Shown in pieces: positions 33,881 to 42,942 of a stretch of 64,000 nt of DNA. The position numbers were made by a program, and so were the translations under genes. Under the pieces are notes generated by a model. It did no database searches and was not told where the DNA came from. It saw nothing but the letters and a program-made list of their open reading frames with translations. Position 1 is the stretch's first letter. Each line of letters starts with the position of its first letter. Source of the DNA: Hymenopus coronatus (taxonomy: Eukaryota; Arthropoda; Insecta; Mantodea; Hymenopodidae); NCBI GenBank assembly GCA_030762935.1, contig CM060900.1, forward strand, positions 435,467,921-435,531,920, given 5' to 3'.

Positions 33881-34746
33881 TTACTACAAAAGAAATAGAC
33901 AACTTCAACTGCCTGTAAAACAAAAACTATTAGAGATAGCAACCTAATTATTTTGGAGGTATGTTGAGAAACTCTCAAAGTTTCGTTTGTTACTATAGGT
34001 AACGCTGTAGTGTTTTGTTTGTTGTTGCAGAAGTTGAAATGGCGGAAAATCCTGTGGAAAAGGCATATTGCGTGTTGGAATTTGCTAGAACGCAATCAGC
34101 AACTGTTGTCCAGCGACATTTTAGAACACGTTACCACAAAAATGAAATGATGCGCTCACAAAAACCAGCATCGTCTTCATCATTTCGCAACATGTTGATG
34201 CAAAAGTCACGCCGTATGACCTTATCTTCTTCACTCAGAAACTGCAACATCTGTAATCTGTAAGGCATCATGTGCAGTCGCTTCCGCAAGATTTTCCATA
34301 CAGTTTGCTGTGGAATTTGTAATTGCATGCTTGCCCTAGATGTCGATTTCTATGGGCTTCTTATGTAGGCAGAACGAACACGTTCAACGTTTTCTTCCGA
34401 AACTCTTGGTCTTCCCGAGCTCTTCCCTTTGCACAAACATCCCGTTGTCTCGAATTTTCTATACCAGTCGTAGATTGACTGTCTAGTCGGTGGCGTTTTG
34501 TGGTAACGTGTTGGACAACAGTTGCTGATTGCGTTCTAGCAAATTCCAACACGCAATATGCCTTTTCCACAGGATTTTCCGCCATTTCAGCTTCTGCAAC
34601 AACAAACAAAACACTACAGCGTTACCAATAGTAACAAACGAAACTTCGAGAGTTTCTCAACGTAACTCCAAAATAATTAGGTTGCTATCTCTAATAGTTT
34701 TTGTTTTACAGGCAGTTGAAGTTGTCTATTTCTTTTGTAGTTAACC
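33879..34746 (-). mobile_element. Fold-back transposon with duplicated, inverted DUF4817-type transposase 5' ends
   Basis: The left arm (33879-34140) and right arm (34497-34746) are near-perfect reverse complements of ~250 bases. Each contains the end GGTT(A)ACTACAAAAGAAATA and the start of a transposase (AENPVEKAYCVLEFARTQSA), the DUF4817-type N-terminal helix-turn-helix of a mariner/Tc1-related family. The centre, read on the minus strand from the right arm, continues the transposase: linker KGRAREDQEFRKKTLN, then LQIPQQTVWKILRKRLHMMP and YRLQMLQFLSEEDKVIRRDF (34328-34131). It then runs into the inverted second copy of the 5' end. The catalytic domain and original 3' end are missing. The right arm lacks 13 bases (VQRHFRTRYHK coding region) kept in the left arm, so the arms have evolved separately. 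It interrupts the 63-bp array. Confidence 0.85.
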
Positions 34747-35014
34747 TGTATATATAAAAAGAGCGAGGGAAGATGGGGAAAATAAAGAGATAAAAAAGGA
34801 AGAAGAGCAAAGGATATACGGAGAAAATTGGAAATGACGAAAATTGCCACAAAAAAAAGCTGAAAAACACAAGAAGCTTAGAAAAAATTTAGAAAATGAA
34901 GGTTACACAGAAACATAAAAGCTGAAGGCTATTGAATTAAGACTCGTGCAAAGAAGTAATGAGATTCTCCGTTCAAGACACTACTTCTATAATAAATTAG
35001 TCCAACAGATAACA

Positions 35015-35062
35015 AATCCTCAAGAGGATGGACGGACGGTCGGATGGACGGATGGATGGCAA
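35015..35062. repeat. GGAC/GGAT tetranucleotide repeat
   Basis: Irregular GGACGGAT-type repeats with one GGTCGGAT variant; related in type to the tract at 57048. Confidence 0.85.
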
Positions 35063-35079
35063 AACCGATTGGGCAATCT

Positions 35080-35345
35080 ACACCTTCATCCCTCACCCCA
35101 CTCGACGGTCCGTTAGAATAGTTTAAGCAGTGGGTTAATTTTATCCACCGCGAGCGTGAATTTCCTTTGCATTAGAGCTTCATTGTGAAATGCAGAGAAA
35201 AGACTAATCTAATTTTGTATCATACGGTGAGAGGGGTGGATTATTGTTCAACCAGATAGTTTAGGGATCACCAGTTCGCAACTTCCTTTGTGGCAAGTTA
35301 TGTTTCATGTCTAGCCCCTTCTCTTCGGTAACGTGGTCTGTCCAA
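35080..35345 (-). repeat. Minus-strand copy of the element at 1-480
   Basis: Its reverse complement shares CCACGTTACCGAAG, GCGAACTGG-GATCCC-AAAC and TCTGGTTGAACAATAATCCA with 1-130, in the same order. Diverged and non-coding. Confidence 0.55.
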
Positions 35346-35399
35346 TAAATAAGCTTTTTAAGAGGATAGCAACAGGTGAGTTCGTCTAAAAGACCCTGA

Positions 35400-35815
35400 C
35401 TTATGATAATTATTTCCAGGCATATTACTTTGAGTGTACGTCAGACCTCTGGAGGAGAAGTTGAGATGAGTGTAATTTCAGAGGGCGGCCGACATCCGCA
35501 CAGGGAGAGTGCCGCCGTGGAGGGTTCATATCAGTTCACAAGCAGTTCATCTCGACGGGGGAGAGCGCCAGCAGCCCGTGCTTCAGTCCCGGATACACCA
35601 CCTGAGTCCTCAGACAACCACCGGCGCACTCTGTCCTACGATTAATTGGTGAAATGAGTGGCGGTGGAAACCGAATAACCCGAGAAAACCCGCCCAGACG
35701 CCACTTCGTCCACCACAAATCCCACTTGTGGGTGCTTGGGATGGAACCCATGACGCCTAAGTTTGAGGTGAGCGGTCTAAACACTCGACCACGGTGCCGC
35801 CATGTACGTTATGGG
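35400..35815 (-). mobile_element. Composite SINE: family-one head joined to a different 3' body
   Basis: Minus strand: the tRNA-like head (GGCGGCACCGTGGTCGAGTG, box B GGGTTCCATCCC), then GATTTGTGGTGGACGAAGTG and GGCGGGTTTTCTCGGGTTA as in the 30434 family. From about 35645 leftwards the body is unlike it and GC-rich (ATTAATCGTAGGACAGAGTG, CGCCGGTGGTTGTCTGAGGA). The 3' limit near 35400 is approximate. The 80-codon open frame on the plus strand here is not a supported gene. Confidence 0.6.
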
Positions 35816-35819
35816 CCAA

Positions 35820-37400
35820 AGAAATATCTTAGCAAATTTTTCTTCTGCACATACATTCCATTTTCTTTTAATAGAAATGCAAGCTTTCCTTCATCTGTCT
35901 CCATATTGTGACTCCTTATGATTATGTTTGTTGAACATTTATAAATATTCAATTTTGTCTAGGAAACTTGCATTTCTGTTAAAAGAAAAATGGTCAAAAT
36001 GCAGAAATATTGAATTGATTTTATATTCTCATGTGTCATATCATTTCATGACTACATAAAAAAAAAAGAAAAAAAAAAAGAGAAATGTTTGTGCTAAAAG
36101 CTACTTAAAAATCCCACCATCCTGTGTGTCAGAATATTTCAATTTAATAATGACGTATTCCAATTGTTATAAGAATACAATTGGAAACTGGATGAAATAA
36201 TCAGTTGTGTTTCATGATATTAAATAACATTCAAGCAATACTCACGTGTTTATCACATTTTGTTATAAATAAGACTTATTATGTAAAAGTGTACCATTTA
36301 GCATTTGATCATCTTGTAATACTTGAACAGGTGGATATAGTTGTCAGTTTATTATGTTGACACACGGCATACAACATCAATTTAATTCTGAGTAAGGCGA
36401 ATTAATGATTTCTCTGTGTTAAATAGATGAATAATGGTGAAAACTTGTTGTTTTGTAATTTTCTGCAACATAATGTCAAAATCTTAAGCAATTCCTGCAA
36501 ATTTACAATGATATTTTTATAAATCCAAAAATATTCTGCAACGTGGGTTTATAGTTTCTTGGATTTGTCTTTTTATGGCATTCTTATAATTAATTTTATC
36601 TTTACTCACATGGATAGTTAGTGATATTTTTTGTACTAAATATTTATTATTGCTACGTAATGAATTCATTTCATAGTGCTTTCCCATCACTTATATGCTA
36701 TTACTATCAATTAATAAAACCATTCCTTACAAAAGAAGAATTATAAGAGACAGTGTAAGGCAAATAACATTTGAATTTTCAATACGATGCACTGTTCTTT
36801 CAATATGATGCATTTACCTGTGTTTTTTTTTTTTTTTTTGTAATTAAATATTAACAATATTATAGTTCCTACCCCATTATTGGTGTTGAAATCCATTGCT
36901 GCCCTTTGCTTCTAGGTAGAATCATAACGAATATCTCATTTCCAAAATCCAGAAAGGAAAAGAAAATGATATGTGTTTGGCAAATACCAAAATTAGGGGT
37001 AATGAAGTTAGGTGATACATTTTTATAAAAGTGCTGGCGTCATAGTACACTTTCTAAAACGAAATGGAATATGAGGAGGTATTTATCTTCACCAAAATCA
37101 GTTTTCCTTATCAGAACATTCAAACTCATTAATGTAAAACTCCAAATCTGTTATCATTTATAAGCTAAGTAACATTCTAGTATTTCTAGTTTTGGAAGTT
37201 CAGTGCTCTATTTAGAATAGACAGGTTAAATTCACTGTAGTTGATGACAATTTTGGAATGTTTTGATAGTGTGTTTTTTGTTAACTTTTATTTATTATTA
37301 AAATCGCAATTATTATTTGGATGAAGTGGTCTGAAAGTCGTGTGTTAAGTACATACGAGGTAGCAACTTTGGTATGTAGGTATAGTATAGGTTAGAACTA
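35820..37400. other. Non-genic AT-rich stretch
   Basis: No gene or repeat unit is seen, only short A- and T-runs (36058-36080, 36824-36839). Confidence 0.5.
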
Positions 37401-37860
37401 CTTTGACACAGACAAAAACGCTTGCATTAGACTACATCTTTTATATCACACGGGTAAATCCGCGAGAACAGCGGATAGGTACCGTGGTGATTTGCCCCCG
37501 CCCGAGTACACTCGGGCGACTAGTTCCTGCTCCTGGCTCCTGGATTTGCCACAGAGCTCAAGGACCCGTCACACTTTCCAGAGTGGATGTGATGATACAC
37601 CCGGCAGCCTTCTGGTATCCACGGAAAGTACTCTCTCATTTGAGGCCCATCTTTACTGCACCGCCATATGCCATGAACATAGAGGCACACCTGAAAGATA
37701 AGAAAGGCACAGAAGGAAAGGGAAATTATGGAAAGGAAGTTGGGTAGATGTGAAACCACAATTTGCCTACCGATCGCGGAGAAACCATGATAACATTTGG
37801 TCAAACAGAACCGTAACCGCATGCTCGAATTAATCCTCCCGAATATGAGTCTCGCACACG
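37400..37860. other. Unassigned GC-rich island with a perfect hairpin
   Basis: Clearly GC-richer than its surroundings. CGCCCGAGTACACTCGGGCG at 37499-37518 forms a 9-bp perfect stem with a 2-base loop. A 114-codon frame starting at 37403 is open but resembles no family I know, and the local GC content favours chance openness. It is possibly an unfamiliar SINE or other repeat. Confidence 0.3.
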
Positions 37861-38400
37861 TTATTGCGGCTCCAACTCCTTCGGTAAATATTAGAAATGA
37901 AATCGTCCGCCGGTGCTTTACTCTTATCTATTAATCCTTTAGGTGCATTAACAGCACATCTTAATCCAAATTGGTTTAAAATATTAACAGAGGCTTCTTA
38001 TTCACAAGCATTTGCTTGTTAAAATATATTGTTATAATATATACAGGTTGTTAATGAGCTACACCGAAATAATTTGCGACATTGTGCACGAGACTCATAT
38101 AAGTAATTTAAGATCGGCGATGCATGATCCCCGGATAAACATAACGCAACTACTTAGCGTTAAACGTGTAGGTATCAGGTGCTGATAAGTCGGTGTTAAA
38201 GCAAAGCAGGTTGAAAAAATGGCTTAGAATGTCCTTAAAACGCTGCCCGAGTACAGAAATATCGATTTTTAGCAGCTCGTTACTAGTGTTTTCAAGATTT
38301 AATGTCGCAAAAATCTGCAAAATCACGAAATAATCACTTGACAGTGCAACACTGAGCATTCATTAACTACGTTCTTGAGTTATGTAGCCTACTGCGGAGG
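37861..38400. other. Non-genic stretch
   Basis: Nothing recognised. Confidence 0.4.
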
Positions 38401-38404
38401 CGTT

Positions 38405-38490
38405 TTGTCAATTGCTCTGGTGGCTTAATGCATAACGCCGGGAACCTGCTATCCCAAAGATCATGAGTTTGATTCCTGTCGTAGAGTAAA
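38405..38490 (+). mobile_element. tRNA-like SINE head
   Basis: Box-A-like CTGGTGGCTTAATGCATAAC and box-B-like GAGTTTGATTCC are ~40 bases apart in tRNA order. It lacks convincing acceptor pairing, so it is a SINE head or tRNA pseudogene. Confidence 0.4.
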
Positions 38491-38671
38491 TGTTTTTTAT
38501 TGTTATTTTTTTCGTTCCAGACGAAGTGCCACGATACGTGGAGTACTGGCACTTCAGAAACTTATAGCCGTTACTTCGACATTTCATAAATATGCCATAA
38601 GTCTCCTATCTCAAATTACTTATTTAAGTTATCTACATACTCTGTGAAATTATTTTGGTATAGTTCATTAA

Positions 38672-38675
<4 letters not shown>

Positions 38676-38720
<45 letters not shown>
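38676..38720. repeat. (CT)n followed by (GT)n
   Basis: About 18 CT dinucleotides, then a short GT run. Any Ser/Leu-rich frame here is an artefact. Confidence 0.95.
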
Positions 38721-38723
<3 letters not shown>

Positions 38724-41242
38724 ATATATATGCACCTTTAAAGCATTAAGTTACAGTGAGTATGAGCCATTAGATTATCTTGGAATTCAAATAATTTCTC
38801 CAAAGATGTGTGGAAACTTCAGCTGTGTGGAAGGGGTACTCATATGCTCCTATAACGTTAAATGTTTTCTGTATTTCATTCATTTTCTTGATTCTATATT
38901 AGCTTCACGGCCAGACGTCTCAGTGATTAAATCTGTAAGGCAATTGCCGTTTGAAGGTTACAATTAGTTGTTCTATAAAAAGAAGCAGCGCCCTTCTCAA
39001 TGTTCAATTGCACATACAAAGCATTCAAATTATTCTTCAGCCCGCATTCGGTGAGGATCGGGATATCAAGGTTTTGGTCTCTAAACCGAAAATCTAAGTG
39101 ATCTCTTTTTTGTTAGCTATATTTACATTTTAATGAATGGCTATGAGACTTAAGCGATACTTTATCCAAATATTTTTTTTTTTTTGCTCTTTTATTGGTT
39201 TCTTTGTTTATTCAAAACGCGTGGTTGGGTAAATGCGAGTCTCCATTTAAAGATCACAACGAATTATTGCTATTGTACAATTATATATTTATTATAACAT
39301 TAATCAGTAATTACTCCGCAGTACAAGTATAAAAATAATTATATTGCTTTGTAAACCAGAATTAGAACATACTTCTCTAATCCCGTGATTTTATAACAGA
39401 AATGTCCCATAAATCTTCACCTAAACGGATTTGAGGTGCCCATCTCAATGAGTATGGTTATACAGGATTTTAATTATTCTTTGTGTTTAGGTAATACTCT
39501 CCCTGACTTTACTCTAGGCGCTCAAATACTGACCATTTTCATGCATTTGCTGTCTATATTCTTGCCATGATTGGCACTTTCAATAAGTATCAGTTGTTTC
39601 GTGTGGCTAAAGCTACAAAGGCCTGCAGGGCACCCAGTTGTAATACGTTAAATGAATACTCTCAAAAAGTGAAGATAACCTTTATTTATTTTATTTAAGG
39701 TCACATATATAGCTGGGCCATTAACGACCAAAATAATCCATATACATTCTTGTACTTATACTTTCAGATACATGAACCACAAAATATTTTATATTCTTAC
39801 TAACACTACCAGGATATCACAATTAGTAATATATAAACATGTACCTTAAAGCAAACAAATTAACAGAACAAAGAAAGCAATATTTTATTTTATAATAACA
39901 TAAACAATTTATATAATAATAAACTTGTAACACAGTGCTTCACCAATACCCAAAAGTGATACAGGGGGTATTTAGTTTAACAATGTGCTTATGGATTAAG
40001 CATTTTCACTGACAAGTGAAGAGTAAATGACACTTCGTTTTAAACATGAAACTTCAGCTACAGGATATTGAAAGGCACATCAAGAGTAATATAGAACATT
40101 TCATCATATCCAATTTATTCAAGTTCTTTGAAAGATGTAATATATCCACTACACTCCTCTGTTTTGAGCCTTCTCTGTAGGCCACAGACTGATTATGAGA
40201 ATGTCAAGGAAATAGAGCAGAATGTCAAATTGGTATTAGTAGCTGAAACGAGTGTAAAGTAAACCACGTGTTAAAAAGAGATCAAAATAAAAAGTCAGTT
40301 ATTATTGCAGTTTGCTCAAGTTTACCACCATGCATTTCCCGCCCTGATAAAGCAGGTTTGGAAAAAACTGAAAATTAAAGAGAAAAATAGATACTTTTCT
40401 TTTATTTTAGTCTCTTTACAAGGGTTTTCTTAATTATAATGGTGCATTAAATGTGTTACATTGTTCAATAAAAATATACGCATGTCATAAAAATACTAGA
40501 AATACTCTTGAAGTAAGTTCTTCTTATCATACTGTGCTTAAAGGACCTGGGTCTGAAGAAATACCAAAGAAAGGTTACATTTATTATTTTAGATTCATAC
40601 ACAATATTGTTCCCCAAACTTCAGTAATCGGTTGACTGTGTATTTCATTTTCCGCTATTTTTAAAAGCGTAGCACAGGATGTAAATATCATGGCTGGCAT
40701 AACTCCGCTTTTCTGATAGGCCATTTTGACGAGTTTTTTTTTTTGTTGCTTAATTTAATTGTTTTACAGAATTTTTTGCACGTGCTGTTAAAATTCAGTT
40801 CAAACGTACGTTTTGTGGTGCTGTTTTGCGATTATATCAGTGAACTGTTAATAAGTATTCAACCTGATGTACCTAAATAAATAAGAATGCAAAAAAATGT
40901 CCAATAACAAGTTTTTCAGTACTCTATTATTCTTCCCAAATGTAAGGAGATACAAACTACTTCATTGTACATATGTACATCTATTGCATTTTATTGGTAG
41001 AGAGTACGTGTTTGCATCCTTATTATTGTCTTGACTACCTCTGTTTACATCTTGCTGCAAATTAAAAGGTGGCTTCCGTAGAAGCTCATGTACTTTTGTT
41101 TATAGCTTGAAAATATAATTTTTGTTTACAAGTAACGTGATAATGTTGAGTGTGTAGACTTTGTGTATAAATTACTCGTAATGTGTAAAATACATGCTAT
41201 ATCTTCCAGTGGACAAAACCTTTAGGCAGAAACAGTAAAAAG
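38721..41242. other. Non-genic AT-rich stretch
   Basis: No gene, tandem repeat or mobile-element copy recognised over about 2.5 kb. Confidence 0.45.
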
Positions 41243-41470
41243 ATGGAAGGTAGGAAACGTGCTGCTGCTAGTTTGAAACAAATTATTGAACAGGGGTCTT
41301 TAGACAGAGCAATGTATTGTCTTTATACTGATATTTATAAGATTGTAAATGTAAGTAAAACTGAAGAAAAGTTTGCAAAATTTGATGAGCCGAGAGACAG
41401 TAGTGTAAACATTAGCGTAAATAATGCACATACCAGTGTAAATCTTGCAAATAGTGTATCTGATACTTAG
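41243..41470 (+). CDS. Unrecognised short open frame, doubtful
   Basis: 75 codons starting MEGRKRAAASLKQIIEQGSL in a good start context (AAAAAGATGG). ATATCTTCCAG lies 40 bases upstream as a possible 3' splice site, and GTAAGT occurs inside, after codon 36, as a possible donor. The second half is Asn/Ser/Val-rich and low in complexity. It converges on the ESRP-like gene, whose stop lies about 190 bases away. No family was recognised; it could be an exon or chance. Confidence 0.15.
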   Translation: MEGRKRAAASLKQIIEQGSLDRAMYCLYTDIYKIVNVSKTEEKFAKFDEPRDSSVNISVNNAHTSVNLANSVSDT

Positions 41471-41661
41471 ATGGTGCAAACAGCAGTGTACAGCTGGTGT
41501 AGCTGTAAGTAGTGAAAGAATTAAGTACATTCCAATTCACCGAAAAAGGCGGTGAACAATGTGCAGCGTGATGAACATGGCAAAACTTCAGTTAACGTTA
41601 CAATTGAGAGAAAAGCTTGGCTTTGCTGTTAAATCGTACTATGCAGTTGCCAGTTACTTTA

Positions 41662-42942
41662 TTACATTGTTTTAGCATTTGCTGCAAATTTTAAAACTTG
41701 TTGTGCTTCTGCAAAGGTGATGCGGACTAGTTCAATGACTCGTGAACCAAATACTTCACTGGTCTTTCTTAACGCTTTGCCCGCGTCTTCTTCTCGTGCA
41801 AAGAGTACATGTGCAATGCCCGTGGCATTCCCATCAGAGCTTTTCACGAAAAACACTCCCTCTTCACCCAACATTACTTTACATGAGTTCTCTCCTTCTG
41901 AGAAGAAGGTCAACACGTCCTTTGCTGTGCAGCTAAAGGGAAGATTTGTCATTTGTATTATTATTTCTGCTCCTCTGGATAAAAATGCATTGGCCTCCTC
42001 ATTATTTCCTCCCGCGACGCTGACAAAGTATTCTCCAGAGGCCCTGCGTACATCGACATGATTGTTGGCAAAGCGCTGTTTATGTCTTTTCAAACCCAGG
42101 TCGCAATGCTCCGAGTTTTCAAATCTGACAAGAGCCCTTCCGGTTCTGCGTCCATTAGGACTTAAACACAGTGCTACTCCGCCCTCTGCAAGATTCAAAC
42201 CAATGAAAAAGTTGGCAACGTCCTGTTCTGTACAATCATCGGGTATGCCCGTTATTATTAATACACATTCATCTTCAACTTGCTCACAGCTTTTGTATAT
42301 TCTAGGCACAAGCCGAAGGTTAATTCTCTCTGGGTTTTCAAATTTGTGACCATGGTTTATCAGGGCCTTCGTGATCTTAACTAAATCTCCGATCTTCTTC
42401 ACGCAGTATTTAGAACCCGTATAAGTTGTCATATGTAAAACTTCTAACATGCTTCTAAGGGGTAGATCTGCGTTATGTGTTGCCTCATAGCAAACTTTGA
42501 ACTCTTTAGTGAGATCGTGGAAGAAAGCGTAGCATTGCGGGAGCTCGATGTTCTTGGAGCGTGCTTCAGGATACATGTAGTGCCGAAGAGGCAGTTGTCC
42601 ATGCGTCACGAAACGTAGCGAGTGTGTGGACAGGTCAATGTTGAAGGTGCTTTCAACGTATTGTTGGAACTGTTGTATGGCGTTCTCCAGAGAACTGCAG
42701 CTGTCTCTTAACATTTCTCTGATGGGACTCTTTTGCACAAATTTTTCTGAGAGTAAGTTCTTCTTGATTTCAGGATTTTCTGGGTTCACCATATATTGCT
42801 GCACGCCCACAACCTTGTTTTGTTGCACATCTATTATGACGTAAGCCAGCAAAACAATTTCCCGCAATGTAAGGGTTTTAAAAATGGAATGCGGACAGCG
42901 AACATCCCTTAAATACAGTACACAAAGATGTGTTGGTTCCAT
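41662..42942 (-). CDS. fus-like: ESRP/Fusilli-like RNA-binding protein, intronless and truncated (probable retrogene)
   Basis: The 426-codon uninterrupted frame starts at 42942 in a strong context (TAAAATGG). Residues about 25-215 match the exonuclease-like N-terminal region of ESRP proteins, with the hallmark texts AIQQFQQYVESTFNIDL, THGQLPLRHYMYPEARSKNI and FFHDLTKEFKVCYE. Residues 226-303 are RRM1 (NFFIGLNLAEGGVALCLSPN, then GRRTGRALVRFENSEHCDL) and 326-407 are RRM2 (MTNLPFSCTAKDVLTFF, GIAHVLFAREEDAGKALRK). ESRP/Fusilli normally has a third RRM and a long tail; both are absent, and the frame ends shortly after RRM2. The normal gene is split by many introns, so one exon points to a retrocopy. 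In RRM1 the usual RGLPW loop that reads RNA in quasi-RRMs is TGIPD here, while RRM2 keeps LPF, so RNA recognition may have changed. The parent acts in the nucleus on alternative exons. An AATAAA signal overlaps the stop codon (41658-41663). No poly-A tract or target duplication is visible. Confidence 0.85.
   Translation of the reverse strand: MEPTHLCVLYLRDVRCPHSIFKTLTLREIVLLAYVIIDVQQNKVVGVQQYMVNPENPEIKKNLLSEKFVQKSPIREMLRDSCSSLENAIQQFQQYVESTFNIDLSTHSLRFVTHGQLPLRHYMYPEARSKNIELPQCYAFFHDLTKEFKVCYEATHNADLPLRSMLEVLHMTTYTGSKYCVKKIGDLVKITKALINHGHKFENPERINLRLVPRIYKSCEQVEDECVLIITGIPDDCTEQDVANFFIGLNLAEGGVALCLSPNGRRTGRALVRFENSEHCDLGLKRHKQRFANNHVDVRRASGEYFVSVAGGNNEEANAFLSRGAEIIIQMTNLPFSCTAKDVLTFFSEGENSCKVMLGEEGVFFVKSSDGNATGIAHVLFAREEDAGKALRKTSEVFGSRVIELVRITFAEAQQVLKFAANAKTM

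Larger units (their letters stand above)
31325..34990 (+). repeat. Degenerate ~63-bp tandem array spelling a 21-residue peptide repeat
   Basis: The unit reads roughly AGAACTTATGCAACAAGCTA followed by GGATGGATGAAAATTACCA and TAAACCAGAAAAAGTGAGAA. Marker CTTATGCAACAAGCTA recurs near 31581, 31640, 31703, 31760, 31822, 31887, 31949, 32010, 32076, 32140, 32198, 32260, 32380, 32440 and 32504, and onward to about 33650. Spacing averages 62 bases, giving about 35-38 units. Translated, a unit is RNKELMQQARMDENYHKPEKV, charged and coiled-coil-like. Only four to five units stay in one frame (31718-32002); stops and shifts break the rest. A less regular Lys/Arg-rich stretch leads in at 31325-31450. Coding-like text resumes at 34760-34990 (ILRSRHYFYNKLVQQITN) after the inserted fold-back element. 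It is best read as the corpse of a gene with a repetitive coiled-coil exon; the family is not recognised. Confidence 0.75.

Noticed and set aside
35403..35645. 80-codon Ser/Arg-rich frame
   Set aside because: Lies in the 3' body of a composite SINE.
37403..37747. 114-codon open frame in the GC-rich island
   Set aside because: GC-rich DNA has few stops by chance; the translation is like no known protein.
41717..42349. Open frames on the plus strand opposite the ESRP-like gene
   Set aside because: Antisense shadows of the minus-strand gene, with no family resemblance.
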